64,000 bases of DNA from Saprospiraceae bacterium (GTDB lineage Bacteria; Bacteroidota; Bacteroidia; Chitinophagales; Saprospiraceae): the NCBI GenBank assembly GCA_020630495.1, contig JAHDBH010000001.1:1-64000 (forward strand), written 5' to 3'. The position numbers and the translations under genes were made by a program. Shown one piece after another: positions 48,339 to 57,518 of the stretch. Positions within the stretch are counted from its first letter, which is position 1; every line of letters begins with the position of its first letter. The notes below the pieces were generated by a model. That model did no database searches. It was not told the origin of the DNA and worked only from the letters and a program-made list of their open reading frames with translations.

Positions 48339-49106
48339 TCACTGATTATCCTTGCAGTGCCACTCTCTTATACTTCCAAGACAGAAAATTCTCAGGCTGA
48401 GAATATCAATATCCAGCTCTCAGGAGTAGAGGATAGCTACCGCTTTGCCGTATCTGTGGATTGTGTAATCTTTGGATATTCTGAGAAACAAAGCCTTCAA
48501 GTGCTCTTACTGGCCTGCAATATGGCTCCGTATGATGGACTGTGGGGCTTGCTGGGTGACTTACTGCATCCTGACGAAAACCTCGACGAGGCACCATTAC
48601 GAATACTCAGAGAACGGGCGGGACTTACAGACGTGTACTACGAGCAGGTGCAGACATTTGGTAGGGTGGACAGACATCCTATAGGAAGGGTAGTCAGTAC
48701 GGCATTCTACAGCTTAGTGCAGATCTCATCCATCCCACTTTCATCCTCCAGCAAGAATCGTGTGCGATGGTTTAATATAGATGAGCTGCATCAGCTTGCC
48801 TTTGATCATCAAGAGATTATAGAGACCTGTCTTGCCCGTCTCAGACGTAGACTGCGAGAGTCTCCGCTCGGCTTCAATCTGCTGCCGCAGAAATTTTCTT
48901 TACCTCAGTTACAGACTCTCTATGAGGTCGCTCTAGACATCACTGTGGATAAGAGAAACTTTCGTCGAAAAATCAAAAGTCTCGAGATCCTCGAAGAACT
49001 CGACGAATACCAGAGTGACGTAGGCCACAGGCCTGGACGCCTCTACAGATTCAGACAAGATCGCTATGAGAAGCTGCGTCGCAGAGGACTGAAGTTTGAG
49101 CTGTAG
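48336..49106 (+). CDS. NUDIX domain + C-terminal wHTH (NrtR-like) regulator
   Basis: VDCVIFGYSEKQSLQVLLLACNMAPYDGLWGLLGDLLHPDENLDEAPLRILRERAGL; C-terminal ITVDKRNFRRKIKSLEIL; start codon uncertain. Confidence 0.8.
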   Translation: MSLIILAVPLSYTSKTENSQAENINIQLSGVEDSYRFAVSVDCVIFGYSEKQSLQVLLLACNMAPYDGLWGLLGDLLHPDENLDEAPLRILRERAGLTDVYYEQVQTFGRVDRHPIGRVVSTAFYSLVQISSIPLSSSSKNRVRWFNIDELHQLAFDHQEIIETCLARLRRRLRESPLGFNLLPQKFSLPQLQTLYEVALDITVDKRNFRRKIKSLEILEELDEYQSDVGHRPGRLYRFRQDRYEKLRRRGLKFEL

Positions 49107-49143
49107 CTCAGACTAGTCGATTCTAGCCTCTCAGATCGCTGTA

Positions 49144-51969
49144 CTATCGCATCACCTGAAATGCCTGCACCAAGATACTGTCCGCTGTCTCCACTCTGAG
49201 ATAGTAGATGCCCACGGGCAGATCGTCAGTCGGAATACCTAGAGGCAATGGCAAGTCAACTCGCTGCACTCTGCTGATGTGATGACCTTTGCTATCGTAT
49301 ATGTCGTATGAACTGACAGATAGGTCGGTGGAAGCATCTACGTAGATGATGTCTGTGGTAGGATTTGGATAGATGCGTATCTCGGAAGCCCTAGCAGAAG
49401 TTGGATGGTAGGTACTGGTGGTAATATCGCCCTCTGTGAGCCGCTGATTGCTCCATAGTCGGTATTCGCCCGGTCGCATATCAATCACGTCAAATCTCGA
49501 CGCCACTAATATGCTATCACCTGTCATCAGATCATACCAGGTCCCAGGACCTGAAAAGCGAGGCGAGACTGCAAGGTCCTTGGTATCCATATTGGCTGCA
49601 AGCACTATCTCTAGGGTATCAGAGCGCAACTGCATAGTCTTGATAGCACCGAATACTTGCATCTCAAAGTCACCCTCATGATAGACTGCATGGCTTGATC
49701 TGAGCTCGAGCATACGACTGATCTGGCGCTGCATGCTCGCTCGATTTTCGTCTTGTAAAGCTTCCCAGTAGGTCGGCTTGCGCGATAGTCGGCAGTCATT
49801 GGATATGGTGCCGTCTGTACATCGATTGATACTATACGGAAATCCGAGCTCGCCAAACTGCCAGATCATCTTGGGACCTGGGATCGTGAGCATGAGCGCA
49901 TGTGCAGCCGTAAGCCTCTCTAGGGCGATATCTTCATCACGTGTATTGTGACCATCGGCCGTACTGCCAAACTGTACATTACGATAGTACAGTCGCTCTT
50001 CGTCATGGCTCTCTATGTATCCTACGATGCCAGGAAGACTCCACTCTCGCGAGTCATCCTCATGATAGATATAGCTGAAGTCTGACTCACCATTAAAGTT
50101 GAAACCCATGGTAGCTTGGTTCATGGTATGGTTAGCATTACCCCAGAGCATCATACCGTAGTCTGCAAGTTCCTGCTCTTCTCTGTTGTCTCCAAAGTGC
50201 TCAAGTATGATGTAATTATCGGGATCTATACTCCAGATGTGATCTGCATAGTCCTTGAGTATGGCGATACGACTCTCATCATAGGCGGACCAGGCTCCTA
50301 TATCAGTATTGATTCGCTGTGTAAATCCCTTGCTGAGATCAAATCTGAAACCGTCTATGCGGTACTCTTCGATCCAGTATTGTACCACGTTTTTGACGAA
50401 AGTCTGCGTCGCCTCACTCTCATGATTGAGGTCATAGCCTACATTGAAGGGATGCGTGGCTTCTACGTTGACCCAGGGATTATCCTCTGTGGGCCTGAAA
50501 TTCTGAGCGTCCCAGTATAGTTGACACAGTGGACTCTGCGAGAATGCATGATTGTATACCACGTCGAGGATGATGGCTATATCGAGTGCATGAGCGCTAT
50601 CTACGAGCTGCTTGAATGTCTCTGGCGATCCATAGTATTTATCTAGCGCGGTGTGAAAGGAAGGATTATAACCCCAGCTGTCATTGCCTTCATACTCCTG
50701 GATGGGCATGAGCTGGATGGCATTGATCCCTAGATCGGCCAGATACGTCAATGAGTCTAGCAGTGTAGCATAGTTCTCCACATCTAGGAAATCTCTCAGC
50801 AGTAGCTCATAGATCACGAGCTCCTGAGATGGAATCGCTGGCGGAGGGCTCTGCCAAGCAAATGTATCAGGAGCTGTAGTCACCCAACTCAGTATGCCGC
50901 GTCCTCCCTGCGGATAGTCTCGCAGATCTGGCCAGTGAGAATCTGGGATAAATCGATCATTGGACGGATCGAGAACGAGGCGAGAGTAGGGGTCAGCGAT
51001 CCTGATCTGTCCGTCTACGAGGTACTGCATGCCGTAGTCAGCATCAGGGTCCAGTCCCTTTATCTCTACCCACCATCTCTGACCATCAGGCGTGATGTGC
51101 ATGTACTGCTCGCTCGTGAGGATAAAGTCATTCCACTCTCCCAGTACGTAGATAAATTCCTTATCAGGCGCAAAGAGTACACAGCGTATCGTGCTATCAT
51201 TGAGTATCGTGATACCGTCTTCACTCCCTAGTGGAAGCGCCTCTACCAGAGGAGCACTGATCACAGCGACGCTGATAGAATCACGCACTATAGCACCACT
51301 TGTAGCTTGCGACAGGAAGTGAAGGCTATAGTCACCTGCTTCCTGGATGCTGAGCTGATACTCTAGTGAGCGACCCGTGCTCGTGACGAGTAGGCTGTCA
51401 TCAAGGTAGAGTGTGGTCTCCGCGATCCGATTACTCGCTATCTCAACTGCGATGGATTCATCAGACGTACTGATGATCTGAGACTCAGAGGGAGTGATAA
51501 ACGTGCTGATAAAACCCTGTGATGCGTCATATACTGGGGTGAAGATATCTTGAAAATCAGCAGTCTTGCCCTCGCGACTACCGTCCACATTGCGAAATAC
51601 AAATGCAAGCTCAAAAACCTCGGTATCCTCTGGAAAATCATAGAAAGTAGGGATGTGGAACTTGATCTGGTGCTGATTGTCACCTATACGAGTCATCTTC
51701 ACTCGTGGATCATCCGTACCCCAATTACCCTGTACATATTGCCAATTACCTGATCCAGGGGCATCTACGATGACACCCGTGTGAGCATAGACTTGATCGA
51801 CTCCTATGAGCCCACCGCTGCCCTGAGTAGCATCATAAGTGATGGTGACGGTATCATCCTGGGTAGGGAATCTCGGCTCTACGGTGATGATCTGGGCACT
51901 TACGTGCAAATGCGTCAGCGTGAGAAAAAGCAGACAAACGATGAAGCGTATGGGGCTGGAGTGGGTCAT
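49144..51969 (-). CDS. GH13 alpha-amylase family protein with T9SS sorting domain
   Basis: DVVYNHAF, DGFRFDLSKGF, EHFGDN, IESHDEERL; C-terminal IYPNPTTDIIYVD; internal Met MTHSSPIRF. Confidence 0.93.
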   Translation of the reverse strand: MTHSSPIRFIVCLLFLTLTHLHVSAQIITVEPRFPTQDDTVTITYDATQGSGGLIGVDQVYAHTGVIVDAPGSGNWQYVQGNWGTDDPRVKMTRIGDNQHQIKFHIPTFYDFPEDTEVFELAFVFRNVDGSREGKTADFQDIFTPVYDASQGFISTFITPSESQIISTSDESIAVEIASNRIAETTLYLDDSLLVTSTGRSLEYQLSIQEAGDYSLHFLSQATSGAIVRDSISVAVISAPLVEALPLGSEDGITILNDSTIRCVLFAPDKEFIYVLGEWNDFILTSEQYMHITPDGQRWWVEIKGLDPDADYGMQYLVDGQIRIADPYSRLVLDPSNDRFIPDSHWPDLRDYPQGGRGILSWVTTAPDTFAWQSPPPAIPSQELVIYELLLRDFLDVENYATLLDSLTYLADLGINAIQLMPIQEYEGNDSWGYNPSFHTALDKYYGSPETFKQLVDSAHALDIAIILDVVYNHAFSQSPLCQLYWDAQNFRPTEDNPWVNVEATHPFNVGYDLNHESEATQTFVKNVVQYWIEEYRIDGFRFDLSKGFTQRINTDIGAWSAYDESRIAILKDYADHIWSIDPDNYIILEHFGDNREEQELADYGMMLWGNANHTMNQATMGFNFNGESDFSYIYHEDDSREWSLPGIVGYIESHDEERLYYRNVQFGSTADGHNTRDEDIALERLTAAHALMLTIPGPKMIWQFGELGFPYSINRCTDGTISNDCRLSRKPTYWEALQDENRASMQRQISRMLELRSSHAVYHEGDFEMQVFGAIKTMQLRSDTLEIVLAANMDTKDLAVSPRFSGPGTWYDLMTGDSILVASRFDVIDMRPGEYRLWSNQRLTEGDITTSTYHPTSARASEIRIYPNPTTDIIYVDASTDLSVSSYDIYDSKGHHISRVQRVDLPLPLGIPTDDLPVGIYYLRVETADSILVQAFQVMR
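50391..50404 (+). repeat. Mini-hairpin copy 17: TTTT GAC GAAA GTC
   Basis: in GH13-T9SS gene, antisense; 3-bp stem. Confidence 0.55.
51896..51911 (-). repeat. Mini-hairpin copy 18: ATTT GCAC GTAA GTGC
   Basis: in signal-peptide codons of GH13-T9SS gene, sense. Confidence 0.85.
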
Positions 51970-51979
51970 AGAGTAATAG

Positions 51980-53356
51980 TTACTGTGCAAGGATGATATA
52001 TTGCCATGGAGCCAAGGCATAGTTGCCATCAGCGATCGTGAGGTCTTGGTTGCTTAGACTTGACTGGCTTTTGATCGAAAGATCCGCTACAGGGAAACTC
52101 TGATCCTGATCTGTCAGATTGAAGATGCCATAGACTTTACTATCGCCAAGACTGCGCTGGATGATGAGCACCTTCTCCGTAGTTCCATCAAAGGATATAT
52201 CGCCGCCCTCCTCGCCATGACGCAAGGCAGGATGCTTGTGCTTGAGCTCGGCTAGATCCGTGTAGAAGCCTTGCCATGCATAGTCGTTCCAGTCGATAGG
52301 ATCCCGCTGAAAAAACTCGAGTCGCTTGGTGATAGGTGCTTCCATCCCACTATAGATCAGCGGCATGCCATCCATGAGAAATGTCACCGCTGCAAAGGTC
52401 TGTGCACCGTCTCCATATCGTTCTTCTACTGTGCCATTCCAGCTATTTTCGTCGTGATTGCTGGTGAAGTACATGTGAAAACCTTTAGATATCTTCTCTT
52501 GATCCTCGGCATGATAAGCTGGGATGTCGAGAGCTGTCTTTTTACCTGCGGCGACTTCATTGGACAGGTGCATGTAAGTCCATGCATAGCTAGCATGGAA
52601 GCCTGCGCTATCTCTGTGCTCGGGTATTTCTGCCTCTGCGAGTAGGAAGCACCGCTTAGTCTCCATGAGGGCTCGATTACAGTCTATCCAGAAGTCAGTA
52701 GGCACGCCATGCGCTACGTCCATACGAAAACCGTCAATATCCTTCTCCGTGAGCCACCACTTCATATCGTCGATCATAGCGGCGCGCATCTCAGCATTGT
52801 CATAGTCCAGATCGGCTACATCTGTCCATCCCCAGGGAGTACCATCATCCTGTAGTGGATCGGTGATCTCGCCTTCAGCATTCTTTGTGTAGTATTCTGG
52901 ATGATCAGTAATCCAGGCGTGATCCCATCCTGTATGATTGGGCACCCAGTCGAGGATAATATACATGCCTAGGTCATGGATCTTCTGGATCATAGCGTCT
53001 ACATCTTCCATGCTGCCGTACTCAGGGTTAGCACCACGGAAATCACTGGCCGCATAGTAGCTGCCGAGCTCGCCCTTGCGCTTTTTCTCGCTGATAGGGA
53101 ATATGGGCATGAACCACAGGATGTCCACACCCATATCACGGATGCGCTCCAGATCATCGGTAAATGATTGGAAATCGCCTGCTTCGCTGTATTGTCGTAG
53201 ATTGACTTCATAGATCACAGCATCATGCACCCAAGCTGGTGGATCCATGAGAGAGAGTTCGCTCTCAGATGTGGCATCACTATGTGTAGAGGAATCTTGC
53301 GTCTCTGGATCACAGGACCAGAGAAGGAGTAGGGCGAGTAAGGGTAGGTATTTCAT
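51980..53356 (-). CDS. GH13 alpha-amylase family protein (lipoprotein)
   Basis: LLLLWSCD lipobox; DWVPNHTGWDH, DGFRMDVAHGV, LAEAE, TSNHDENSW. Confidence 0.93.
   Translation of the reverse strand: MKYLPLLALLLLWSCDPETQDSSTHSDATSESELSLMDPPAWVHDAVIYEVNLRQYSEAGDFQSFTDDLERIRDMGVDILWFMPIFPISEKKRKGELGSYYAASDFRGANPEYGSMEDVDAMIQKIHDLGMYIILDWVPNHTGWDHAWITDHPEYYTKNAEGEITDPLQDDGTPWGWTDVADLDYDNAEMRAAMIDDMKWWLTEKDIDGFRMDVAHGVPTDFWIDCNRALMETKRCFLLAEAEIPEHRDSAGFHASYAWTYMHLSNEVAAGKKTALDIPAYHAEDQEKISKGFHMYFTSNHDENSWNGTVEERYGDGAQTFAAVTFLMDGMPLIYSGMEAPITKRLEFFQRDPIDWNDYAWQGFYTDLAELKHKHPALRHGEEGGDISFDGTTEKVLIIQRSLGDSKVYGIFNLTDQDQSFPVADLSIKSQSSLSNQDLTIADGNYALAPWQYIILAQ
52069..52084 (+). repeat. Mini-hairpin copy 19: TTTT GATC GAAA GATC
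   Basis: in GH13 gene, antisense. Confidence 0.75.
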
Positions 53357-55686
53357 GATGGCTCAGATTGTGTAAGTGTGGTGATGGAGTGGCTATGGGA
53401 TGTACCGCTTGCGACGGTGATCATCTCGTCATAGATATATACGTCATGGGATGTGTCGCTGTCATGGGATATAATCATTTCTGCTGGAGTGAGCTTCACG
53501 TGATATCCTACGCCTCTGTGGTGTAGTGAGAAGCTGAGTGTGTCCCACATCTCAGGCATATGCGGTGCGAGTGCAGGTCTTCCGTCTCGCAGATCATAGC
53601 CCGCTATACCTTCTACTAGTGCTATCCATACCCCAGCCATGCTCGTAATGTGACATCCTTCCCGGGTGTTGTTATTGTAGTCATCTAGGTCAAGTCTACA
53701 AGATCTGCGCAGGTGTAGTAGCGTCTGGTCCAGATCTCCAAGTCTCGCGGCTAGCATGCTGTGGATACATGGCGACAGCGATGACTCGTGCACCGTCAGC
53801 GGCTCATAGAAGTCATAGTTTTCACGTATGGTCTCTTCGTCATACTTATCACGCAGCATGTACAAGCCCTGTAGTACATCCGCTTGCTTGATATAGCATG
53901 AGCGCAGTATACGATCCCAGCTCTGGTGCTGGTATAGAGGTATCTGGTCCTCTGGTATAGATGATGCGGGCAAGATTTCCTTGTCGAGAAATCCATCTTG
54001 CTGTAGGAAGACCTTGCTTCCTTCCATGATGGGGTAGTACATCTGCTTCTCTACATCTCTCCAGTGTGCCTGCTCATCGTCTTGCCATCTTACCTTGTCA
54101 CTGATATCCTTCCAGCTCTCAGGGTCGGCATCTTTCAAGTAGTTGATGCACTCATCAGTGTATGATAAGCACCAAGCGGCCATGCGATTCGTATACCAGT
54201 TGTTGTTGATGTTGTTCTCATATTCATTGGGTCCTGTGACACCTAGGATGACATAGGCTTCCTTGTCACGAGACCAGTGAGATCTCTGAGACCAAAATCG
54301 AGAGATGGCGATGAGCACCTCGAGCCCTCCCTGTGCGAGATAGTGCTTATCATCTGTGTACTGGATATAATTATAGATCGCGTAGGCGATAGCGCTGTTT
54401 CTATGAATTTCTTCAAAGGTGATTTCCCATTCATTGTGACACTCTTCGCCATTCATGGTGACCATGGGATAGAGTGCCGCTCCATCAGAGAAGCCGAGTT
54501 TCTCGGCATTGGCTATGGCCTGGGGCAGATGTCGATAGCGGTAGAAGATCAACTTCTTGACCTTATCCTGCTCCTTGGTATGCAGGTAAAATGGTAAGCA
54601 ATAGGCCTCTGTATCCCAGTAGGTCGTGCCACCATATTTCTCACCCGTAAATCCTTTGGGGCCAATATTGAGCCGGCCGTCCTCACAGTTGTATGTCTGT
54701 AATAGCTGGAATATGCAGAAGCGGATCCCTTGCTGTAGAGACGGATCACCATCTAGCTGCACGTCATGCTGCGTCCAGAGTTTGTCCCAGCTCTCAGCAT
54801 GGGCGCTCATGAGCTCAGGAATGGTAGCATCCGCGATCATTCTAGGCATACGTAGCTCCTCTGAGAGCAGCTCTGACTGCGTATAGAAGAGAGGAGACTG
54901 TACGCGCACTTTCTTGTGAAGGGTAAATCGCTGACCTGCCTTTACTGTATCGAGGCTATAGTTGTGAATGACCACTTTGTCGCGCACGTCTATGCTGCCG
55001 GGTGGTATCAGCTCTCCATCAGAGCTAAGGCTGTTATCTGATGATACACGTACGGTAAACCCTGTCTTGAGCGTCTGGGCGGCTATGCAGGCCATGCGCT
55101 CATCTCCGTGACTGAAGAGGGGTTCCCAGAACTGGTCATCGTAGTTGGCATCCTCATTTCTCACATCAAAGTCAAGGACGGACTCGATCTGTAGATCAGC
55201 CATGTCATCATGAAACTCAATCGTATAATCGAGTAGAGCGATTTCCTTGTGTGTCTGACTGATGCAGCGCTTACTATAGATAGTGAGTGTACTGCCATCA
55301 TCCAGCTTAAGAGTGCACTTGCGTGATAGGACACCGCGCTTCATATCCAGCTCACGTGTAAAGCTGAGAATCTCGCAGCGATGTAGATCTATGATCTGCT
55401 GATTGACCTGGACCTTGACGCTGGCCCAGTTGGCAGCATTGAGTACCTTGGCAAAGTACTCTGGGTAGCCATTTTTCCACCAGCCGACCTTGGTCTTGTC
55501 GGGATAGTAGATTCCTGCGACATAGTTGCCTATGAGGGAGTCGCCTGTATACTCTTCTTCGAGATATCCTCTCTGCCCAAATCTCCCATTACCTAGACTG
55601 AATGTCGCCTCGCTGATGCGATTGTACTCTGGGTGAAACTCGTCTTCTATGAGCTTCCATGGATCTATCTTGAGATATTGCTTCAT
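53353..55686 (-). CDS. GH65 family protein (maltose phosphorylase-like)
   Basis: FSLGNGRFGQRGYLEEEY, YGGTTYWDTEAYCLPFYL, ITFEEIHRNSAIAYAIYNY, GVTGPNEYENNINNNWYTNRMA. Confidence 0.93.
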   Translation of the reverse strand: MKQYLKIDPWKLIEDEFHPEYNRISEATFSLGNGRFGQRGYLEEEYTGDSLIGNYVAGIYYPDKTKVGWWKNGYPEYFAKVLNAANWASVKVQVNQQIIDLHRCEILSFTRELDMKRGVLSRKCTLKLDDGSTLTIYSKRCISQTHKEIALLDYTIEFHDDMADLQIESVLDFDVRNEDANYDDQFWEPLFSHGDERMACIAAQTLKTGFTVRVSSDNSLSSDGELIPPGSIDVRDKVVIHNYSLDTVKAGQRFTLHKKVRVQSPLFYTQSELLSEELRMPRMIADATIPELMSAHAESWDKLWTQHDVQLDGDPSLQQGIRFCIFQLLQTYNCEDGRLNIGPKGFTGEKYGGTTYWDTEAYCLPFYLHTKEQDKVKKLIFYRYRHLPQAIANAEKLGFSDGAALYPMVTMNGEECHNEWEITFEEIHRNSAIAYAIYNYIQYTDDKHYLAQGGLEVLIAISRFWSQRSHWSRDKEAYVILGVTGPNEYENNINNNWYTNRMAAWCLSYTDECINYLKDADPESWKDISDKVRWQDDEQAHWRDVEKQMYYPIMEGSKVFLQQDGFLDKEILPASSIPEDQIPLYQHQSWDRILRSCYIKQADVLQGLYMLRDKYDEETIRENYDFYEPLTVHESSLSPCIHSMLAARLGDLDQTLLHLRRSCRLDLDDYNNNTREGCHITSMAGVWIALVEGIAGYDLRDGRPALAPHMPEMWDTLSFSLHHRGVGYHVKLTPAEMIISHDSDTSHDVYIYDEMITVASGTSHSHSITTLTQSEPS

Positions 55687-56348
55687 GAATATAATTGCTT
55701 GATAAACTGTGCTAGACCCTGGGTATCAGCTACCAGATGGTCTGCATGACTCAGATGCTCCGCCGATCCTATACCTACTGAGAGCATATGGACACTATTA
55801 GCCGCAGATACTCCGCTAGCGCTATCTTCTATGACTACACAGTCGGTAGGCTGTACTCCCAGTCGCTCTGCTGCTATCAGAAATACTTGGGGATCTGGCT
55901 TGCTACGCTGGATGTCTGTACCATCGCTGATGACTTCCATCCATCTATCCAGTGATGTAAGCCTTGCGATGTAGCGAGCATTTTTGCTAGAGGATCCTAT
56001 GGCAAGTCGCTTACCCTCATCTTTGAGGATGGTGAGCACCTCGGCAATGCCAGGAAGCAAAGAGTGCTGATCCATGGTCTTGATGGATTCGAGGTAGATT
56101 TCATTTTTTTCTACGAGGAGCGCGGTCTTTTCGTGAGTTGTGAGCTCAAGGCTTGGCTTCAGGCTCAGAATATAGTCCAGCGACTCGGCACGCGATATGC
56201 CTTTGAGATTCTCATTGTGCTCTGGTGTGAAGTCTACCCCCAGACGCTCGGCGATGCCACACCAGGACTGGTAGTGATAGGTGGCAGAGTCCACCAGGAC
56301 TCCATCCATGTCAAATATGTAAGTAGATCGATCGGAGTAGTTCTTCAT
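55683..56348 (-). CDS. pgmB: Beta-phosphoglucomutase
   Basis: FDMDGVLVDSATYHYQSW, LKGISRAESLDYIL, IGSSSKNA, VIEDSASGVSAA. Confidence 0.93.
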   Translation of the reverse strand: MKNYSDRSTYIFDMDGVLVDSATYHYQSWCGIAERLGVDFTPEHNENLKGISRAESLDYILSLKPSLELTTHEKTALLVEKNEIYLESIKTMDQHSLLPGIAEVLTILKDEGKRLAIGSSSKNARYIARLTSLDRWMEVISDGTDIQRSKPDPQVFLIAAERLGVQPTDCVVIEDSASGVSAANSVHMLSVGIGSAEHLSHADHLVADTQGLAQFIKQLYS

Positions 56349-56416
56349 CTGAGTGAGCTTCGTGTAAAAATAACACTTTGGCCCTTTCTCAGATCACATG
56401 GATCTAGGCCTCTGAT

Positions 56417-56719
56417 CTAAGTGTAGAGCTCTTGCCATCGCATGACTCCTCCTATGACATTTCTCACATTTTTAAATCCGCACTGGACCAGAAAATCCTT
56501 AGCTTGGCCGCTTCTCGCTCCACTGCGGCAATGGATGATGATCTCCTCATCTTGCTGTGTCATCAGCTCTTCCATGTGATCTGGAAGGCTACCGAGAGGA
56601 ATCAGATCTGCGCCTAGATTAAACTCGTCATACTCATGCTGTTCGCGCACGTCGATGAAGAGAAAGTCACGCTCACCGTCGAGCTTTGCTTTGAGTTCTG
56701 GAATTTCTATATCTGTCAT
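56417..56719 (-). CDS. Rhodanese-like domain protein
   Basis: FIDVREQHEYDEFNLGADLIPLGSLP...IIHCRSGARSGQAKDFL. Confidence 0.92.
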   Translation of the reverse strand: MTDIEIPELKAKLDGERDFLFIDVREQHEYDEFNLGADLIPLGSLPDHMEELMTQQDEEIIIHCRSGARSGQAKDFLVQCGFKNVRNVIGGVMRWQELYT

Positions 56720-56732
56720 TTGTATAAGATGT

Positions 56733-57518
56733 TTATTGGCACTGAGGTGGTATCACTCCAGTGAGTACCACATGTATAGTGTCGCCCTGCTTGATGTCTC
56801 CACCCTCGATATAGCTCGGAGTCTGGGAGCTGACGTAGGACTGCGCAAGGTCTGTCACACTACCGTCTGTGCTGCGCTCGCCGAGTGTAAGAAGATTATT
56901 GTCCAGCAGAAACTTGGCTTCTTCATAGCTAAGGCAGACCAGATTGGGAATAGGGAAGTAGCCACCGCTTTTTTTGCTGAGGACAAACTGGAGCGTGCCG
57001 CCCTTAGGTATCTCAAAGTCATCTTTGCGGCCTTGATTATCTACAATGGTCTTGCCTTTGTATCTTACTTCCATGATCATATCTGGAAGGCCTGAGTCGT
57101 AGACGTAGTCGACGGTTTCTGATTTGATCTCGTAAGCTTTGAGGAGTTCGCGCTCTTTGATAGAGTATTTTTCTCCATAGAGTCTTGGTAGATCAGCTAC
57201 CTTGAGTAGATCGGCATTGTTCTTAGAGACTACGGCGTAGATCTTGCGATTGCGCTTCACTTGTGATCCTGGCTTGGGATTTTGATCTTGGATGATACCA
57301 CCAGCCTTGCCTACGATAAATACACTATCGGTCACTACAATTTCAAAATCACGCTCATGGGCATCCTGTCTCGACTGTGAGAGCGGTTTATCTATATAGT
57401 CCGGTAGTGTGAGTTTCTCACCGTGATGCGTGTAAGCTCGCAACCACATGAATACTAGTACAAGCAGTACCAAGGTAGTGATAGCGATGAGGATGAGATG
57501 CTTGAGCAGATACTTCAT
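56733..57518 (-). CDS. PASTA domain-containing membrane-anchored protein
   Basis: N-terminal TM, then PASTA-like repeats (IPNLVCLSYEEAKFLLDNNLLTLG). Confidence 0.85.
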   Translation of the reverse strand: MKYLLKHLILIAITTLVLLVLVFMWLRAYTHHGEKLTLPDYIDKPLSQSRQDAHERDFEIVVTDSVFIVGKAGGIIQDQNPKPGSQVKRNRKIYAVVSKNNADLLKVADLPRLYGEKYSIKERELLKAYEIKSETVDYVYDSGLPDMIMEVRYKGKTIVDNQGRKDDFEIPKGGTLQFVLSKKSGGYFPIPNLVCLSYEEAKFLLDNNLLTLGERSTDGSVTDLAQSYVSSQTPSYIEGGDIKQGDTIHVVLTGVIPPQCQ

